Source of the DNA: Inquilinus sp. KBS0705
GTDB taxonomy: Bacteria; Bacteroidota; Bacteroidia; Sphingobacteriales; Sphingobacteriaceae
DNA: 64,000 nucleotides
Direction of reading: 5' to 3'
NCBI GenBank assembly: GCA_005938025.2
Contig: VCCI02000001.1
Span: forward strand, 2,418,001-2,482,000
Under the pieces are notes generated by a model. It saw nothing but the letters and a program-made list of their open reading frames with translations. It was not told the origin of the DNA and did no database searches. This document shows, piece by piece, positions 45,919 through 55,251 of this stretch (its first letter is position 1; the number at the start of each line of letters is the position of its first letter). The position numbers and the translations under genes are program-made.

Positions 45919-45924
45919 ACAAAC

Positions 45925-45957
45925 AAAAAAGGCTTCGCAAATTGTGAAGCCTTTTTT
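45925..45957 (+). terminator. Terminator of the giant gene
   Basis: AAAAAAGGCTTC - 9-base loop - GAAGCCTTTTTT, 7 bases after the stop codon. Confidence 0.9.
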
Positions 45958-46003
45958 GTTAAAGACCCTTTATGTAAGTAGCTTTATCTATCAAAATAAA
46001 ACG

Positions 46004-46366
46004 ATGAAAACCCAAAAAGAAGTAGTTGAGTTATTCTCCGGCGGTAAATTCGACGAGGTTGTTGACTATATAGCTGAAACAGTTGAATGGACCATTTATG
46101 AAGAGAAGATGGTTATAAATGGCAAAGACAATGTGTTAAAGTTTTGCAGCTCGGTAGCTGAATATTTTAAATCGCTTACTACCAAATTTGAAATGTTTGG
46201 CATTATTGCCGACGGCGATAAAGTGGCCATTTATGGCAGGGCTGAATTTATACGCGACTCGAAGACAGTGAATATTGTACACTCCTGCGATGTTTACGAA
46301 TTTGACGGTGACGGGAAAATTTTAAAAATATACTCCTATTGCAATTCGGCACCTACACAAGAATGA
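46004..46366 (+). CDS. NTF2-like/SnoaL-like small protein
   Basis: 120 residues from the ATG at 46004. The NTF2-like cone fold is suggested by an opening helix pair (VVELFSGGKFDEVVDYIAE), a TVEWTI strand, a middle helix (LKFCSSVAEYF) and the paired strands VAIYGRAEF and HSCDVYEFDGDGKILKIYSY. Such folds bind small ligands or act as isomerases; the substrate is unknown. A longer frame back to 45746 runs inside the giant gene and is rejected. A decayed copy of the C-terminal end of this gene is at 49172-49226. Confidence 0.8.
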   Translation: MKTQKEVVELFSGGKFDEVVDYIAETVEWTIYEEKMVINGKDNVLKFCSSVAEYFKSLTTKFEMFGIIADGDKVAIYGRAEFIRDSKTVNIVHSCDVYEFDGDGKILKIYSYCNSAPTQE

Positions 46367-46421
46367 GCTTGTGTTACCATGAAAACTATGCCTTAATATT
46401 TTCAGTTACGATAAATCACAA

Positions 46422-47060
46422 ATGATGAACTATGCGAAAATTGCTTTTACCGATGCCATAAAGGCCCTGCAGGAAGATAATGGAAGCCGGGCCGGCTATG
46501 CCAGGATGGAAAAGAACAACAACACTAATGGATTTACACCTGCGGAGGAGGGATTTATTAGCGAGCGAGACAGTTTTTACATGGCTACCATTGGCGAGAA
46601 TGGCTTTCCTTACATTCAGCATAGAGGGGGGCCAAAAGGCTTTATGAAGGTTTTAGATCACCATACACTGGGCGTGGTTGATTTTAGCGGCAATAAGCAA
46701 TACATCAGCGTAGGGAATGCTGCTACTAACCAAAAGGTTTCCCTGTTCCTGATGGATTATCCCAACAGATCAAGATTAAAACTATACGCGGATATCCGTA
46801 TTGTCGAAATTGAAGATGACCCGGGCCTTTTTAAGCTGCTTGACCCAGACACGTATAAGCACAAAGCAGAACGGATGATGATCTTCGACGTAAAGGCTTA
46901 CGACTGGAATTGCCCGCAGCATATTACACAACGTTATACGATGAATGACATTGAAACCGCCTTTGCTGACCGAAACGCATATGTGAGAAAGCTGGAGATG
47001 GAAGTGGAACTTTTACGTACCGTTGTTGAAAAGAATGGCCTTAAGATACCTAAATATTAA
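46422..47060 (+). CDS. Pyridoxamine 5'-phosphate oxidase family protein (FMN-binding split barrel)
   Basis: 212 residues. The split-barrel core is visible as RDSFYMATIGENGFPYIQHRGGP, then LGVVDFSGNKQYISVGN, then SLFLMDYPNRSRLKLYADIRIV. This matches the FMN-binding oxidoreductases of the PPOX superfamily rather than PdxH itself. A long C-terminal helix (KLEMEVELLRTVVEKNG) follows. It may be a flavin- or F420-type reductase of unknown substrate. It is the second of five same-strand genes ending with the AraC regulator. Confidence 0.85.
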   Translation: MMNYAKIAFTDAIKALQEDNGSRAGYARMEKNNNTNGFTPAEEGFISERDSFYMATIGENGFPYIQHRGGPKGFMKVLDHHTLGVVDFSGNKQYISVGNAATNQKVSLFLMDYPNRSRLKLYADIRIVEIEDDPGLFKLLDPDTYKHKAERMMIFDVKAYDWNCPQHITQRYTMNDIETAFADRNAYVRKLEMEVELLRTVVEKNGLKIPKY

Positions 47061-47165
47061 ATAGCGGCCTAATTGTCCATGCAGTAACGCCCTTTATCCA
47101 TGTGTTGAAACATACGAGTGACGCACCTTTGTATTGTCAATAAAGACAAACAAAATTTTAAAAAA

Positions 47166-47720
47166 ATGTCACGTTTAACAGCGCTAGATCCTGAAACAAC
47201 TACAGGGAAATCAAAAGATCTTTTTACAGCTATCAAAGGCAAACTCGGCATGGTGCCAAATATGATGAGGACGATGGGTACTTCACCCGCCGTTTTAAAT
47301 GGCTACCTTGCTTTTAGCGGGGCTTTAGCAGAAGCAACTATTGGCGGCAAGCTTGGAGAACTTATAGCACTTACTGTTGCAAATGCAAACAGCTGCGATT
47401 ATTGCAATGCCGCACACAGCTTTATAGGCGAAAAACTGGTACACATTGATGCCGCCAGCATTTCAAACGCACGCCAGGGTAAATCAGCCGATGCTAAAAT
47501 TCAGGCCGCGCTTGATTTTTCGAGGACCATTGTTGAAAAAAAGGGCCGGATCAACGATGCCGATGTGGACGCGTTAAAAAATGCCGGTTATAATGAAGCA
47601 GCGATAGCCGAAATTATAGCCCATGTTAGCCTTAATTTGTTCACAAACTACTTTAACAATGCAGCAAAGGTTGTGGTAGATTTTCCTGAAGTTGACCTGG
47701 TTAAAACAGCCGCTATTTAA
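47166..47720 (+). CDS. Carboxymuconolactone decarboxylase (AhpD-like) family protein
   Basis: 184 residues from the ATG at 47166. The CMD/AhpD active-site motif is present as NSCDYCNAAHSFIG, with C-x2-C and a downstream His, as in peroxidase-related AhpD proteins. Other family features are the LGELIALTVANAN helix and the C-terminal IAEIIAHVSLNLFTNYFN. AhpD-like proteins use the cysteine pair in peroxide reduction or thiol chemistry. The frame extends back to 47118 but lacks a better start. It probably has its own promoter, because CACCTTTG (about 47124-47131) lies just upstream. Confidence 0.9.
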   Translation: MSRLTALDPETTTGKSKDLFTAIKGKLGMVPNMMRTMGTSPAVLNGYLAFSGALAEATIGGKLGELIALTVANANSCDYCNAAHSFIGEKLVHIDAASISNARQGKSADAKIQAALDFSRTIVEKKGRINDADVDALKNAGYNEAAIAEIIAHVSLNLFTNYFNNAAKVVVDFPEVDLVKTAAI

Positions 47721-47782
47721 TCATATTAACCACTAAGAATGGATAAATTTGTCTTTATCCATTCTTAAATCAATATCGCATA

Positions 47783-48196
47783 ATGGAACAAAAATTTCCC
47801 CTTCCTCCGTTTACTATGGAGACTGCTTTACAGAAAGTGCAACTTGCCGAAAATGCCTGGAACACCAAAGACCCCGAAAAAGTTTGTATGGCTTATACCG
47901 TTGATACCGAATGGCGTAACCGAACGGAATTTATTAATGGAAGAGAAGAGGTAAAAGCTTTTTTAACCAAAAAATGGGAGAAAGAATTGGATTATAAGCT
48001 AAAAAAAGAACTATGGGGGTTCCGCGAAAATCGTATGGCAGTGCGCTTTGAGTATGAGTGGCGTGATCAAAAGGGACAATGGTACCGCAGCTACGGAAAT
48101 GAACTTTGGGAATTTGACGAAAACGGGTTAATGCGCAAACGTTACGCCAGCATCAATGATCTTGAAATATCAGCCGCTGAAAGACAACTATTTTAA
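47783..48196 (+). CDS. DUF1348/NTF2-like family protein
   Basis: 137 residues with the DUF1348 pattern: [48 protein letters not shown] and [10 protein letters not shown] near the end. These are NTF2-like folds without known reaction. It follows the AhpD-like gene by 62 bases and precedes the AraC regulator by 26 bases. Confidence 0.88.
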   Translation: MEQKFPLPPFTMETALQKVQLAENAWNTKDPEKVCMAYTVDTEWRNRTEFINGREEVKAFLTKKWEKELDYKLKKELWGFRENRMAVRFEYEWRDQKGQWYRSYGNELWEFDENGLMRKRYASINDLEISAAERQLF

Positions 48197-48222
48197 TTGG
48201 CATCCAACTAAACCATAATATT

Positions 48223-49101
48223 TTGACAGCTCATCAAACCGCTTTTACATTAATTAACCCGCAAACAAAAGCATTGGCCTTTAAGATATTTGCTTTTGAG
48301 GATGATACGTACTTTAACCAGCTAAAAAATTATAATTACTACTCGTTGATTTTGGTAACTAAGGGAAACGGCAAGCTGACCGCAGACTTTTCCGAATATG
48401 AATTTAAGGAAAACAGCCTGATGAGTTTTTCTATCTACCAGCCGTATATGATAAAGGCCAAGGCCGAATTTAAAGGACTTTTAATTAATTTCCATCCCGA
48501 TTTTTTCTGTATTCACAAGCATCAGGAGGAAGTTGCCTGTAACGGGGTACTTTTTAATAATATTTACCAATCGCCGCAGGTGCAATTACAGGATAAGGAA
48601 ATGGAACTGCTAACCGGCCTGGTTAATGACTTAAAAATGGAAATGCAAAACACAGCGGTTGCACAATATGAATTGATGATTGCATACCTAAAGATATTTC
48701 TGATAAATGCATCCAGAATGAAGATAAATACGCAATTACTTCAAACATCCGGCACAAAAAAGGAACCCTTTATACTAAAAACGCTGAAAGACGCCATTGA
48801 AGAGCATTATAAAAGTAAACACAGCGCAAGCGATTATGCTGATATGCTAAACATCTCTGCCAAGGCATTAAACAGAATTAGTAAAACACATTTCAACAAA
48901 ACCCTGAGTAACCTTATCGCGGAGCGCATCATTATCGAAGCCAAACGCGAATTGTACCTTACTGCCAAGCCGGTTAAAATGATAGCGTACGAACTGGGTT
49001 TTAACGATGAGTTTTATTTTAGCCGGTTTTTTAAAAGCAATGCGGAAGTCTCTCCTCAAATTTATCGCGAAACGGTTGGGTTTGCCAGGGCTGAAGCTTG
49101 A
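48223..49101 (+). CDS. AraC-family transcriptional regulator
   Basis: 292 residues. The N-terminal part resembles an AraC-type cupin (LVTKGNGKLTADFSEYEFKENS). The C-terminal 100 residues hold the double helix-turn-helix with SASDYADMLNISAKALNR and the AraC signature KMIAYELGFNDEFYFSRFFK. The start is a TTG at 48223, since the next in-frame Met is well inside the sensor domain. It probably controls the preceding small-enzyme cluster. Confidence 0.9.
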   Translation: MTAHQTAFTLINPQTKALAFKIFAFEDDTYFNQLKNYNYYSLILVTKGNGKLTADFSEYEFKENSLMSFSIYQPYMIKAKAEFKGLLINFHPDFFCIHKHQEEVACNGVLFNNIYQSPQVQLQDKEMELLTGLVNDLKMEMQNTAVAQYELMIAYLKIFLINASRMKINTQLLQTSGTKKEPFILKTLKDAIEEHYKSKHSASDYADMLNISAKALNRISKTHFNKTLSNLIAERIIIEAKRELYLTAKPVKMIAYELGFNDEFYFSRFFKSNAEVSPQIYRETVGFARAEA

Positions 49102-49171
49102 TGAAATACATTTTTTATTAGACCGCTTTATGTCTGGGGGGCTCCCCGTTCATATAAAGATAAGAAGCAGT

Positions 49172-49226
49172 GATGGAAAATTTTTAAAATATACTGTTAT
49201 TGCAATTGGCACCTACGCAAGAATAG
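49172..49226 (+). pseudogene. Decayed 3' fragment of the NTF2-like gene at 46004
   Basis: The stretch GATGGAAAATTTTTAAAA through GAATAG aligns with the last 55-60 bases of the 46004-46366 gene. Two single-base deletions are needed, after which the ends agree as APTQE-stop. It has no start codon of its own and lies directly after the AraC gene. The longer frame 49007-49249 passes through it in a wrong frame. Confidence 0.65.
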
Positions 49227-49254
49227 GTTTTTTGCAGCGTATAATTTAGGTGAA

Positions 49255-50475
49255 TTATTTAGTGTGCACATTAATTTCCCGATTAAAAAAGCCCAGTATG
49301 CGGGTCTCTAATATTTTCCAATCATAGTTTTCAAGGCAGTATTTCCGGTTAAAAGCACCCATTTCGCCGCGTTTCTCAGGGTTGTCTATTAGCATCGCAA
49401 GCGCTTGCTGTAAATCGTTTATTATACCCTCTTCTGTAGTAATAGGTATTTTTATAGCGCCTTCGTCTGGGCACAAGTATTTTGGCCCGCCGTTATTAAT
49501 GGTTACTATAGGCAAGCCCGATGCCATGGCTTCAAAAAATACTACTCCAAGCGATTCAGTCATTGTAGGCAGGCAAAATATAGATGCAGTACCGTAATAA
49601 TGTTTTAGCTCGGCTGATGTTTTCCAGCCATGTATCATTATTTTATCGACCAGGCCGAAATCGTTAACCAGTCCTTCCAAATATTCACGTTCTTCGCCAT
49701 CGCCCAAAATGTGGAGCAAAAAGTTGGCGTTCTTAATATTATTTAGGGCTTTAATTAATAGTTCGGCGCCTTTATACCGTGTTAAACGGCCAACATATAT
49801 TATAGTAACCACGCCGCTATCATCAACAGCCTGCACATAGTCTTCGCCGTAAATAGCCGAATTAAGCAACACCTCTTTCCGTTTTAAATAAGCGGCGGGT
49901 AAAATATCGTCCAGGTAATCAATGGCTACAATAACTTTTGCCAGTTTTTCAAACTGCCTTTTGTATGGAGGCAAGCATAAAATAAGCTTATCCAGGTTAC
50001 GCAATTTAAACAGGAATGGCTCACGTTTAAAATATCCTTTAAGTGCCGCAGTAGGCTTTAATCCCCCACCCAATGGACCGATATAAACCGGTTTGGGAAA
50101 CTGTACCAGCGATGTAAAATAACGGAATGCCTCTGGCGATTTTTGGAAAATAATATCACATTTATCAATAACTTCAGGATGTTTCTTAAGGTAGGCGTTT
50201 ATACGATAGTTAAAAAAAAAATAGCCTAATTGCAAATTATCGCTCACCAGCCTTATGTTGCTGAAGGGGTATTTATCCTTAAAACCAATAATCGTTAAGT
50301 TATCCGGCAGTTTGCCGTTATAGTAGCGGATGATAGATGCTTCGGCCTTTTGCTTAGCTAATAATATAACCTTAAACTGCTTTAGCAGAATGGTAAGCCA
50401 TACAAACGCTGTATACGATTCCGACACGTCGTGCGGATCGCAGTTGTAACCCGAAAACATGATGGTTTTTTGCAT
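49255..50475 (-). CDS. Glycosyltransferase family 4-type (GT-B)
   Basis: 406 residues with the GT-B fold. The C-terminal donor domain shows IIYVGRLTRYKGAELLIKAL, LHILGDGEERE and the E-x7-E motif in ESLGVVFFEAMASGLPIV. The acceptor domain begins with FSGYNCDPHDVSESY. It probably adds a sugar to a cell-surface glycan or lipid. Other surface-glycan genes are not adjacent. It starts 74 bases from the tRNA on the same strand, with a terminator between. Confidence 0.9.
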   Translation of the reverse strand: MQKTIMFSGYNCDPHDVSESYTAFVWLTILLKQFKVILLAKQKAEASIIRYYNGKLPDNLTIIGFKDKYPFSNIRLVSDNLQLGYFFFNYRINAYLKKHPEVIDKCDIIFQKSPEAFRYFTSLVQFPKPVYIGPLGGGLKPTAALKGYFKREPFLFKLRNLDKLILCLPPYKRQFEKLAKVIVAIDYLDDILPAAYLKRKEVLLNSAIYGEDYVQAVDDSGVVTIIYVGRLTRYKGAELLIKALNNIKNANFLLHILGDGEEREYLEGLVNDFGLVDKIMIHGWKTSAELKHYYGTASIFCLPTMTESLGVVFFEAMASGLPIVTINNGGPKYLCPDEGAIKIPITTEEGIINDLQQALAMLIDNPEKRGEMGAFNRKYCLENYDWKILETRILGFFNREINVHTK

Positions 50476-50518
50476 ATCTTATTTAAACTTAGCTTATAAA
50501 ACGCAAAACTCAAATAAA

Positions 50519-50544
50519 AAAGCGAACAATCAATTGTTCGCTTT
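50519..50544 (-). terminator. Terminator of the tRNA-Ala transcript
   Basis: AAGCGAACAA - TCAA - TTGTTCGCTT with flanking A/T runs, directly after the tRNA 3' end on the minus strand. Confidence 0.8.
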
Positions 50545-50548
50545 CAAG

Positions 50549-50622
<74 letters not shown>

Positions 50623-50857
50623 GTTCGGGTCGCAAATATATCACATCTTAGGGAATTAATAAACACAATAGTAAATTTATTTAGCTGAGTTGTTATTTAC
50701 ATCCGCTATTTTTTCAGGGTTATAATACATAAGGGCTCTTTGGTTGCTTGAGCATATTAAAGAATTAAATATCAATTACTAATAAAAACAAATACCATCA
50801 GCCACTAAGGGAAACTGCCGCTGTCCTGCTCCGTTTTAAACAACCAGGCGTTTTTTC

Positions 50858-51370
50858 TCAAATAGAAATGTTTGCAAAAACGGTCCTCACAACCTTTATT
50901 TCCACATTGGTTAGCAGCTTTAAGGCTTCGTCTATATCCGGATCCATAACAGAGGTCAGAACTATCACCTGGCCTTTATTAGTCCATATCTGCGCATGGT
51001 AAAACATTTCGAAAGGGTTGCCCATGTACGCCCAAACACCGTCCGCTCTGGCTGATTTAAATAATTTTATATAGGCCAGTTCACTAAACGGGATATGGTT
51101 AACTTTTCCACTTTTCTGAATAACCACTAGTTCGTCGGCATTTATGATGACTGTCCGACCATTTGTCTCTCCATAATACTCGAAGAACAAATAAATAGTG
51201 GGTGTAGCCAGCACAGCAAAAGGCACCAAAAAGTAAGACAAAAATTTTAAATGTCCATCGGAATGTATATAGACGAACGATAAGCCGACGAGCAATGTGC
51301 AGCATAGCCAGACTATCGGTTTAAATAGTTTTAATATACTTAGTCTTAACTTCATTTTACCAATTACCAT
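50858..51370 (-). CDS. Hypothetical membrane protein with PH-like C-terminal domain
   Basis: 170 residues if started at the ATG at 51370; an ATG at 51355 (MKLRLSILK) is an alternative. Two membrane helices (PIVWLCCTLLVGLSFVYI and LSYFLVPFAVLATPTIYLFF) are followed by a soluble domain of alternating strands (TVIINADELVVIQKSGKVNHIPF) and a final helix. That shape is like bacterial PH-type domains, but no family motif is certain. Confidence 0.65.
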   Translation of the reverse strand: MVIGKMKLRLSILKLFKPIVWLCCTLLVGLSFVYIHSDGHLKFLSYFLVPFAVLATPTIYLFFEYYGETNGRTVIINADELVVIQKSGKVNHIPFSELAYIKLFKSARADGVWAYMGNPFEMFYHAQIWTNKGQVIVLTSVMDPDIDEALKLLTNVEIKVVRTVFANISI

Positions 51371-51516
51371 TATAATCAAATGGGTCGTCGCTCATTGCTT
51401 TTTATATAGTTTATGCCATTGATGTAAAAATATTCGTATACAACGGGTACTAAATATATAGATATTTATAAGATAATCGAATCCTTGATCAATAGGGATT
51501 CATTATTTAGTCATGT

Positions 51517-52005
51517 TTATCGATCTCCATAGCCTCTTGCTATGAATCTCCCGTTCAGATAATAATATTCCAATTCGGGTGTTACCTTGATGTCCGTAAC
51601 CTTCGAAGTACTTTTTTCGAACGGAGGATCAAGATACGTCAGACATTTCGACTTTCCCGTTTTTTGAAAAAAATGAAACTTTAGCAGATCTCCCTTAACG
51701 AAAACGAAACGGTTCTTATACTCAAAATAGCCAGCATTCTGACCATCTTTCGCAATAAACCCCGCGCATGACTGGATATTAGGCGCGTCTAAAATACGTA
51801 TGCTGTAATACTCGGCGCTGGAAGTCACAAGTAATATGAGCACGGGATCATAATTAGCTGCTATTTTTACCGCATCATCTAATAACGAGTCAATCCTGGG
51901 GCTCTGTTTCAATTGCGCAATCTTACTCATTCTTTTTACTTGAGCGATACCTACCGAACAAGTAAATAATCCTATCAAGAACAGACCTGTTGTGATTTTT
52001 TTCAT
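51517..52005 (-). CDS. Hypothetical exported protein
   Basis: 162 residues from the ATG at 52005, with a signal peptide (KKITTGLFLIGLFTCSVGIA, cleaved near AQ). The mature part has helix then strands (LILLVTSSAEYYSIRIL, GYFEYKNRFVFVKGDLLKFHFF) and two Cys. No family recognised. It is isolated on the minus strand, with the signalling genes starting 160 bases upstream on the other strand. Confidence 0.6.
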   Translation of the reverse strand: MKKITTGLFLIGLFTCSVGIAQVKRMSKIAQLKQSPRIDSLLDDAVKIAANYDPVLILLVTSSAEYYSIRILDAPNIQSCAGFIAKDGQNAGYFEYKNRFVFVKGDLLKFHFFQKTGKSKCLTYLDPPFEKSTSKVTDIKVTPELEYYYLNGRFIARGYGDR

Positions 52006-52165
52006 GATGTGAATACGCAAAATAAGTTTGAAGTCTTTAATTTATAAGTTTTTCCACTATTTCGTCAAGCGTATAGGTAAAATCTTTTTTAATAATTCCA
52101 GCAGTAGTAACCACCTGCTTATTCGGTAGCAATTATTACCTTTATAGCACATTTACGCCGTATTT

Positions 52166-53566
52166 ATGAATAATGCAACGTTAGCCGATTTAAAAGCTAT
52201 ACCTGCCCTTGCCACCGTGCCTGATGATCAGCTGCAATGGTTTGTTGACGCCGGTACTACTACAGAGCTGCAACCAAACGATATCCTGTTTAAAAAAGAC
52301 GACCCGCTTAACCAAACAGTTATTATTTTAGAAGGGCGTGTAAGGCTTTGCGCTATACAAAACGGCAACCTGCGGGAGATAGCTGTATCTGATGCAGGCA
52401 GTATCACCGGCTATTTACCATTCTCGAGGGCTACTAAGGCCATTGGTTACGGCGAGTGTGTTAAAGCAGCGCGGGTATTTATGTTTCCGGCCAGTAAAAT
52501 GGAAGAATCTATTAAGCGCAACTACGAGCTTACCGAAGCGCTGGTACATATATTAACCAGTCGCGTACGCGATTTTACATCGCGGCAGCAGCAAAACGAA
52601 AAAATGTTTGCATTGGGCAAGCTATCTGCAGGCATGGCGCACGAATTGAATAACCCTGCGGCAGCAATTACCCGCGGCGCGGCTATGCTGCACGGGCAAA
52701 TAAAAAACCTGCCCTTAATGTTTAAAAACACTGCCGCGTTAAACATTACTCCCGAAAAGATAGACAGTATCAATAACCTGCTTGTGGGCAAAACCCAGCA
52801 AACAGACCGACCTGTTTTAAGCATGATGGAACGGGCCGACCAGGAGGATGAATTAACCGACTGGCTGTATGACCACGATATAAAACAAGCTGAATTTGCC
52901 GAGAACATGGCCGAATTTGGTTTTACAGCCGCAGACCTTGACCATTTAAACAACTGTGTACCACAACCGCAGCTTATAGTAGTGCTTAGTTGGATGAACA
53001 ACTACTTGCTTGCCGAAAAAATGGTGTCAGACATTCGCGAATCATCGGCGCGTATATCGGAGTTGGTTAGCTCGGTAAAAACCTTTACCCACATGGATAG
53101 GGCTACCGATAAGCAACTACTGGATATACATGCCGGTATACGTAACACGCTAACCATGCTTAAGTACAAAATAAAAAAGGGCAATATTAAGGTGGTAGAA
53201 GACTTTGATTTAAAATTGCCCGAAGTAAAAGCATTGGCCGGCGAGCTAAACCAGGTTTGGACAAACATTATTGATAACGCCATTGATGCTATGGAGCCAA
53301 ATGGCAGCGGCACCCTGCAAATAAAAACCCAATTGGATGGCGACTTTGTTTGCGTATATATAACAGACGATGGCCCCGGCATACCGGATGATATACAATC
53401 GCAAATATTCGATCCGTTTTTTACCACTAAGGACATGGGCAAAGGCACAGGTTTGGGTTTGGATGTTGTTACACGCATTATGCGCCAGCACACCGGCACC
53501 GTTAAAGTAAAATCAGAACCGGGGAATACCGTGTTCACCATTTGTTTCCCTATTAAAGACAATTAA
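52166..53566 (+). CDS. Histidine kinase with N-terminal cyclic-nucleotide-binding domain
   Basis: 466 residues, with no membrane helix. Residues about 10-130 form a cNMP-binding/Crp-like sensor domain (LQPNDILFKKDDPLNQTVIILEGRVR). The phosphoacceptor His159 is in GKLSAGMAHELNNPAAA, and a helical dimerisation region runs to about 310. The HATPase domain shows the N box (VWTNIIDNAIDAM), G1 (TDDGPGIPDD) and G2 (GKGTGLGLDVV). It is cytoplasmic and could respond to a nucleotide, a redox cofactor or a partner protein. It lies 18 bases upstream of the REC-fused flavoprotein and is its likely kinase. Confidence 0.92.
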   Translation: MNNATLADLKAIPALATVPDDQLQWFVDAGTTTELQPNDILFKKDDPLNQTVIILEGRVRLCAIQNGNLREIAVSDAGSITGYLPFSRATKAIGYGECVKAARVFMFPASKMEESIKRNYELTEALVHILTSRVRDFTSRQQQNEKMFALGKLSAGMAHELNNPAAAITRGAAMLHGQIKNLPLMFKNTAALNITPEKIDSINNLLVGKTQQTDRPVLSMMERADQEDELTDWLYDHDIKQAEFAENMAEFGFTAADLDHLNNCVPQPQLIVVLSWMNNYLLAEKMVSDIRESSARISELVSSVKTFTHMDRATDKQLLDIHAGIRNTLTMLKYKIKKGNIKVVEDFDLKLPEVKALAGELNQVWTNIIDNAIDAMEPNGSGTLQIKTQLDGDFVCVYITDDGPGIPDDIQSQIFDPFFTTKDMGKGTGLGLDVVTRIMRQHTGTVKVKSEPGNTVFTICFPIKDN

Positions 53567-53584
53567 TTAAAAAAGACACATCAA

Positions 53585-55243
53585 ATGAGCCTACCTATCA
53601 TATTTGTTATTGACGATGACCAGCAAGTACTGCGCGCCATAAGCCGCGACCTTAAAGACCATTACCGGCAAGATTACCGCATACTGGCCACCGCATCGGT
53701 AAAGGAGGCGCTGGATAGCTTACTGGAACTAAAGAATAAAGGAGAAGTGGTTGCACTATTTGTGTCGGACCAGCGCATGCCCGAGATGGAGGGTGTTGAG
53801 TTTTTATGCCGAACCACACAATTCTTCCCCAATGCAAAAAGAGTATTGCTTACTGCCTATGCCGATACCGATGCCGCAATAAAAGCCATTAACGATGTTA
53901 AGCTTGATTATTACCTAACCAAACCATGGGACCCTCCCGAAGAAAAACTGTACCCGGTATTAACCGACCTGCTTGAAGACTGGCAGGGCCATTACCGACC
54001 CGATTTTAGGGGTATAAAAGTAATAGGATACCAGTTTTCGCCTAAATCGCACGATATAAAGGAATTTTTGTCGGGTTACCTGGTTCCTTACTTGTGGCTT
54101 GATGCTAATACTGATGAGGCTAAAAAACTAATAAAGTTAAATAACATAGATACTAAAGATTTACCAACTGTAATATTTGCTGACGGTACACTACTTAAAA
54201 CTCCGCCTGTAAAAGATATTGCCGCTAAGATCGGCCTAAATCAATCAGCAAAAAGCGATATGTATGATGTGGTGATCATTGGTGCGGGGCCGGCGGGTTT
54301 AGCCGCCTCGGTGTATGGCTCATCCGAGGGTTTAAAAACATTATTGATAGAGCGTAAGACACCGGGCGGCCAGGCAGGCACCAGCTCGCGTATAGAAAAT
54401 TACCTTGGTTTCCCGGCCGGCTTAAGCGGTGCCGACCTTACCCGCAGGGCAATTACGCAATCGGCACGCTTTGGTACCGATTTTTTATCGCCGCAAACGG
54501 TTAAAGAGATAAAGCTGAAAGACAACTACAAAACCCTGATAATGGACGATGGTACCGAAATATCTACCAAAGCCGTTGTGGTAACCACCGGGGTTGATTA
54601 CCGGCAATTAGAAACACCCGGCATAAGTAAATTTACCGGCGCAGGCATTTACTATGGCGCCGCCATGACCGAAGCTGCATCCTGCCGCGATAAGCATGTT
54701 TATGTGGTTGGCGGGGGTAACTCTGCCGGGCAGGCCGCAATGTATCTGTCTAAGTTTGCTAAAGAGGTTTACATCCTTATCCGTAAAGAAAGCCTTGCCG
54801 AAACCATGTCGTCATACCTGATAGACCAAATTGGCGGGGTAAGCAATATTACCCTGATGCCGTTTAGCGAAATTACTGAAGCTATCGGCGATACCAACCT
54901 GCAACAGCTATCTATACAAAACCTGCAAACTAAAGAGGTTAAAACCGTTGAAGCCGATGCGCTGTATATATTTATTGGAGCAAAGCCATTTACTAATTGG
55001 CTATGTAAGGATATTATAACCAATAACAAGGGCTTTATTGAAACCGGCCGTGAGCTGAACCAATGCCCTGATTTTGAAAAGGTATGGAAAATTAACCGCG
55101 ACCCCTACCTGCTGGAAACCAGCTGCCCCGGCATATTTGCAGCCGGTGACGTACGTGCCGGTGCCATGAACCGTGTAGCATCTGCCGTAGGCGAAGGATC
55201 AATGGCTATAAGCTTTGTACACAAGTACCTTAACGAAGTATAA
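53585..55243 (+). CDS. Receiver domain fused to a thioredoxin-reductase-like flavoprotein lacking CxxC
   Basis: 552 residues. Residues 5-125 are a receiver (REC) domain with acidic IDDD at 10-13, phosphoacceptor Asp62 (VSDQRMP) and Lys113 (TKPWD). Residues about 145-220 form a thioredoxin/glutaredoxin-like module without the catalytic Cys (FSPKSHDIKEFL). Residues about 227-552 are the TrxB-like part: FAD motif GAGPAG (233-238), PGGQAGTSSRIENYLGFP and NAD(P) motif GGGNSAGQAA. The usual YCATCDG disulfide is replaced by YGAAMTEAASC, leaving a single Cys at 367. It cannot be a normal thioredoxin reductase; a redox or FAD-based sensing output is more likely. It is cotranscribed with the upstream kinase. 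Confidence 0.93.
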   Translation: MSLPIIFVIDDDQQVLRAISRDLKDHYRQDYRILATASVKEALDSLLELKNKGEVVALFVSDQRMPEMEGVEFLCRTTQFFPNAKRVLLTAYADTDAAIKAINDVKLDYYLTKPWDPPEEKLYPVLTDLLEDWQGHYRPDFRGIKVIGYQFSPKSHDIKEFLSGYLVPYLWLDANTDEAKKLIKLNNIDTKDLPTVIFADGTLLKTPPVKDIAAKIGLNQSAKSDMYDVVIIGAGPAGLAASVYGSSEGLKTLLIERKTPGGQAGTSSRIENYLGFPAGLSGADLTRRAITQSARFGTDFLSPQTVKEIKLKDNYKTLIMDDGTEISTKAVVVTTGVDYRQLETPGISKFTGAGIYYGAAMTEAASCRDKHVYVVGGGNSAGQAAMYLSKFAKEVYILIRKESLAETMSSYLIDQIGGVSNITLMPFSEITEAIGDTNLQQLSIQNLQTKEVKTVEADALYIFIGAKPFTNWLCKDIITNNKGFIETGRELNQCPDFEKVWKINRDPYLLETSCPGIFAAGDVRAGAMNRVASAVGEGSMAISFVHKYLNEV

Positions 55244-55251
55244 GCAGGCAA

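Noticed and set aside
49007..49249. 80-codon frame overlapping the AraC end
   Set aside because: It shares the AraC region in a wrong frame and passes through the decayed NTF2-like fragment; no family pattern.
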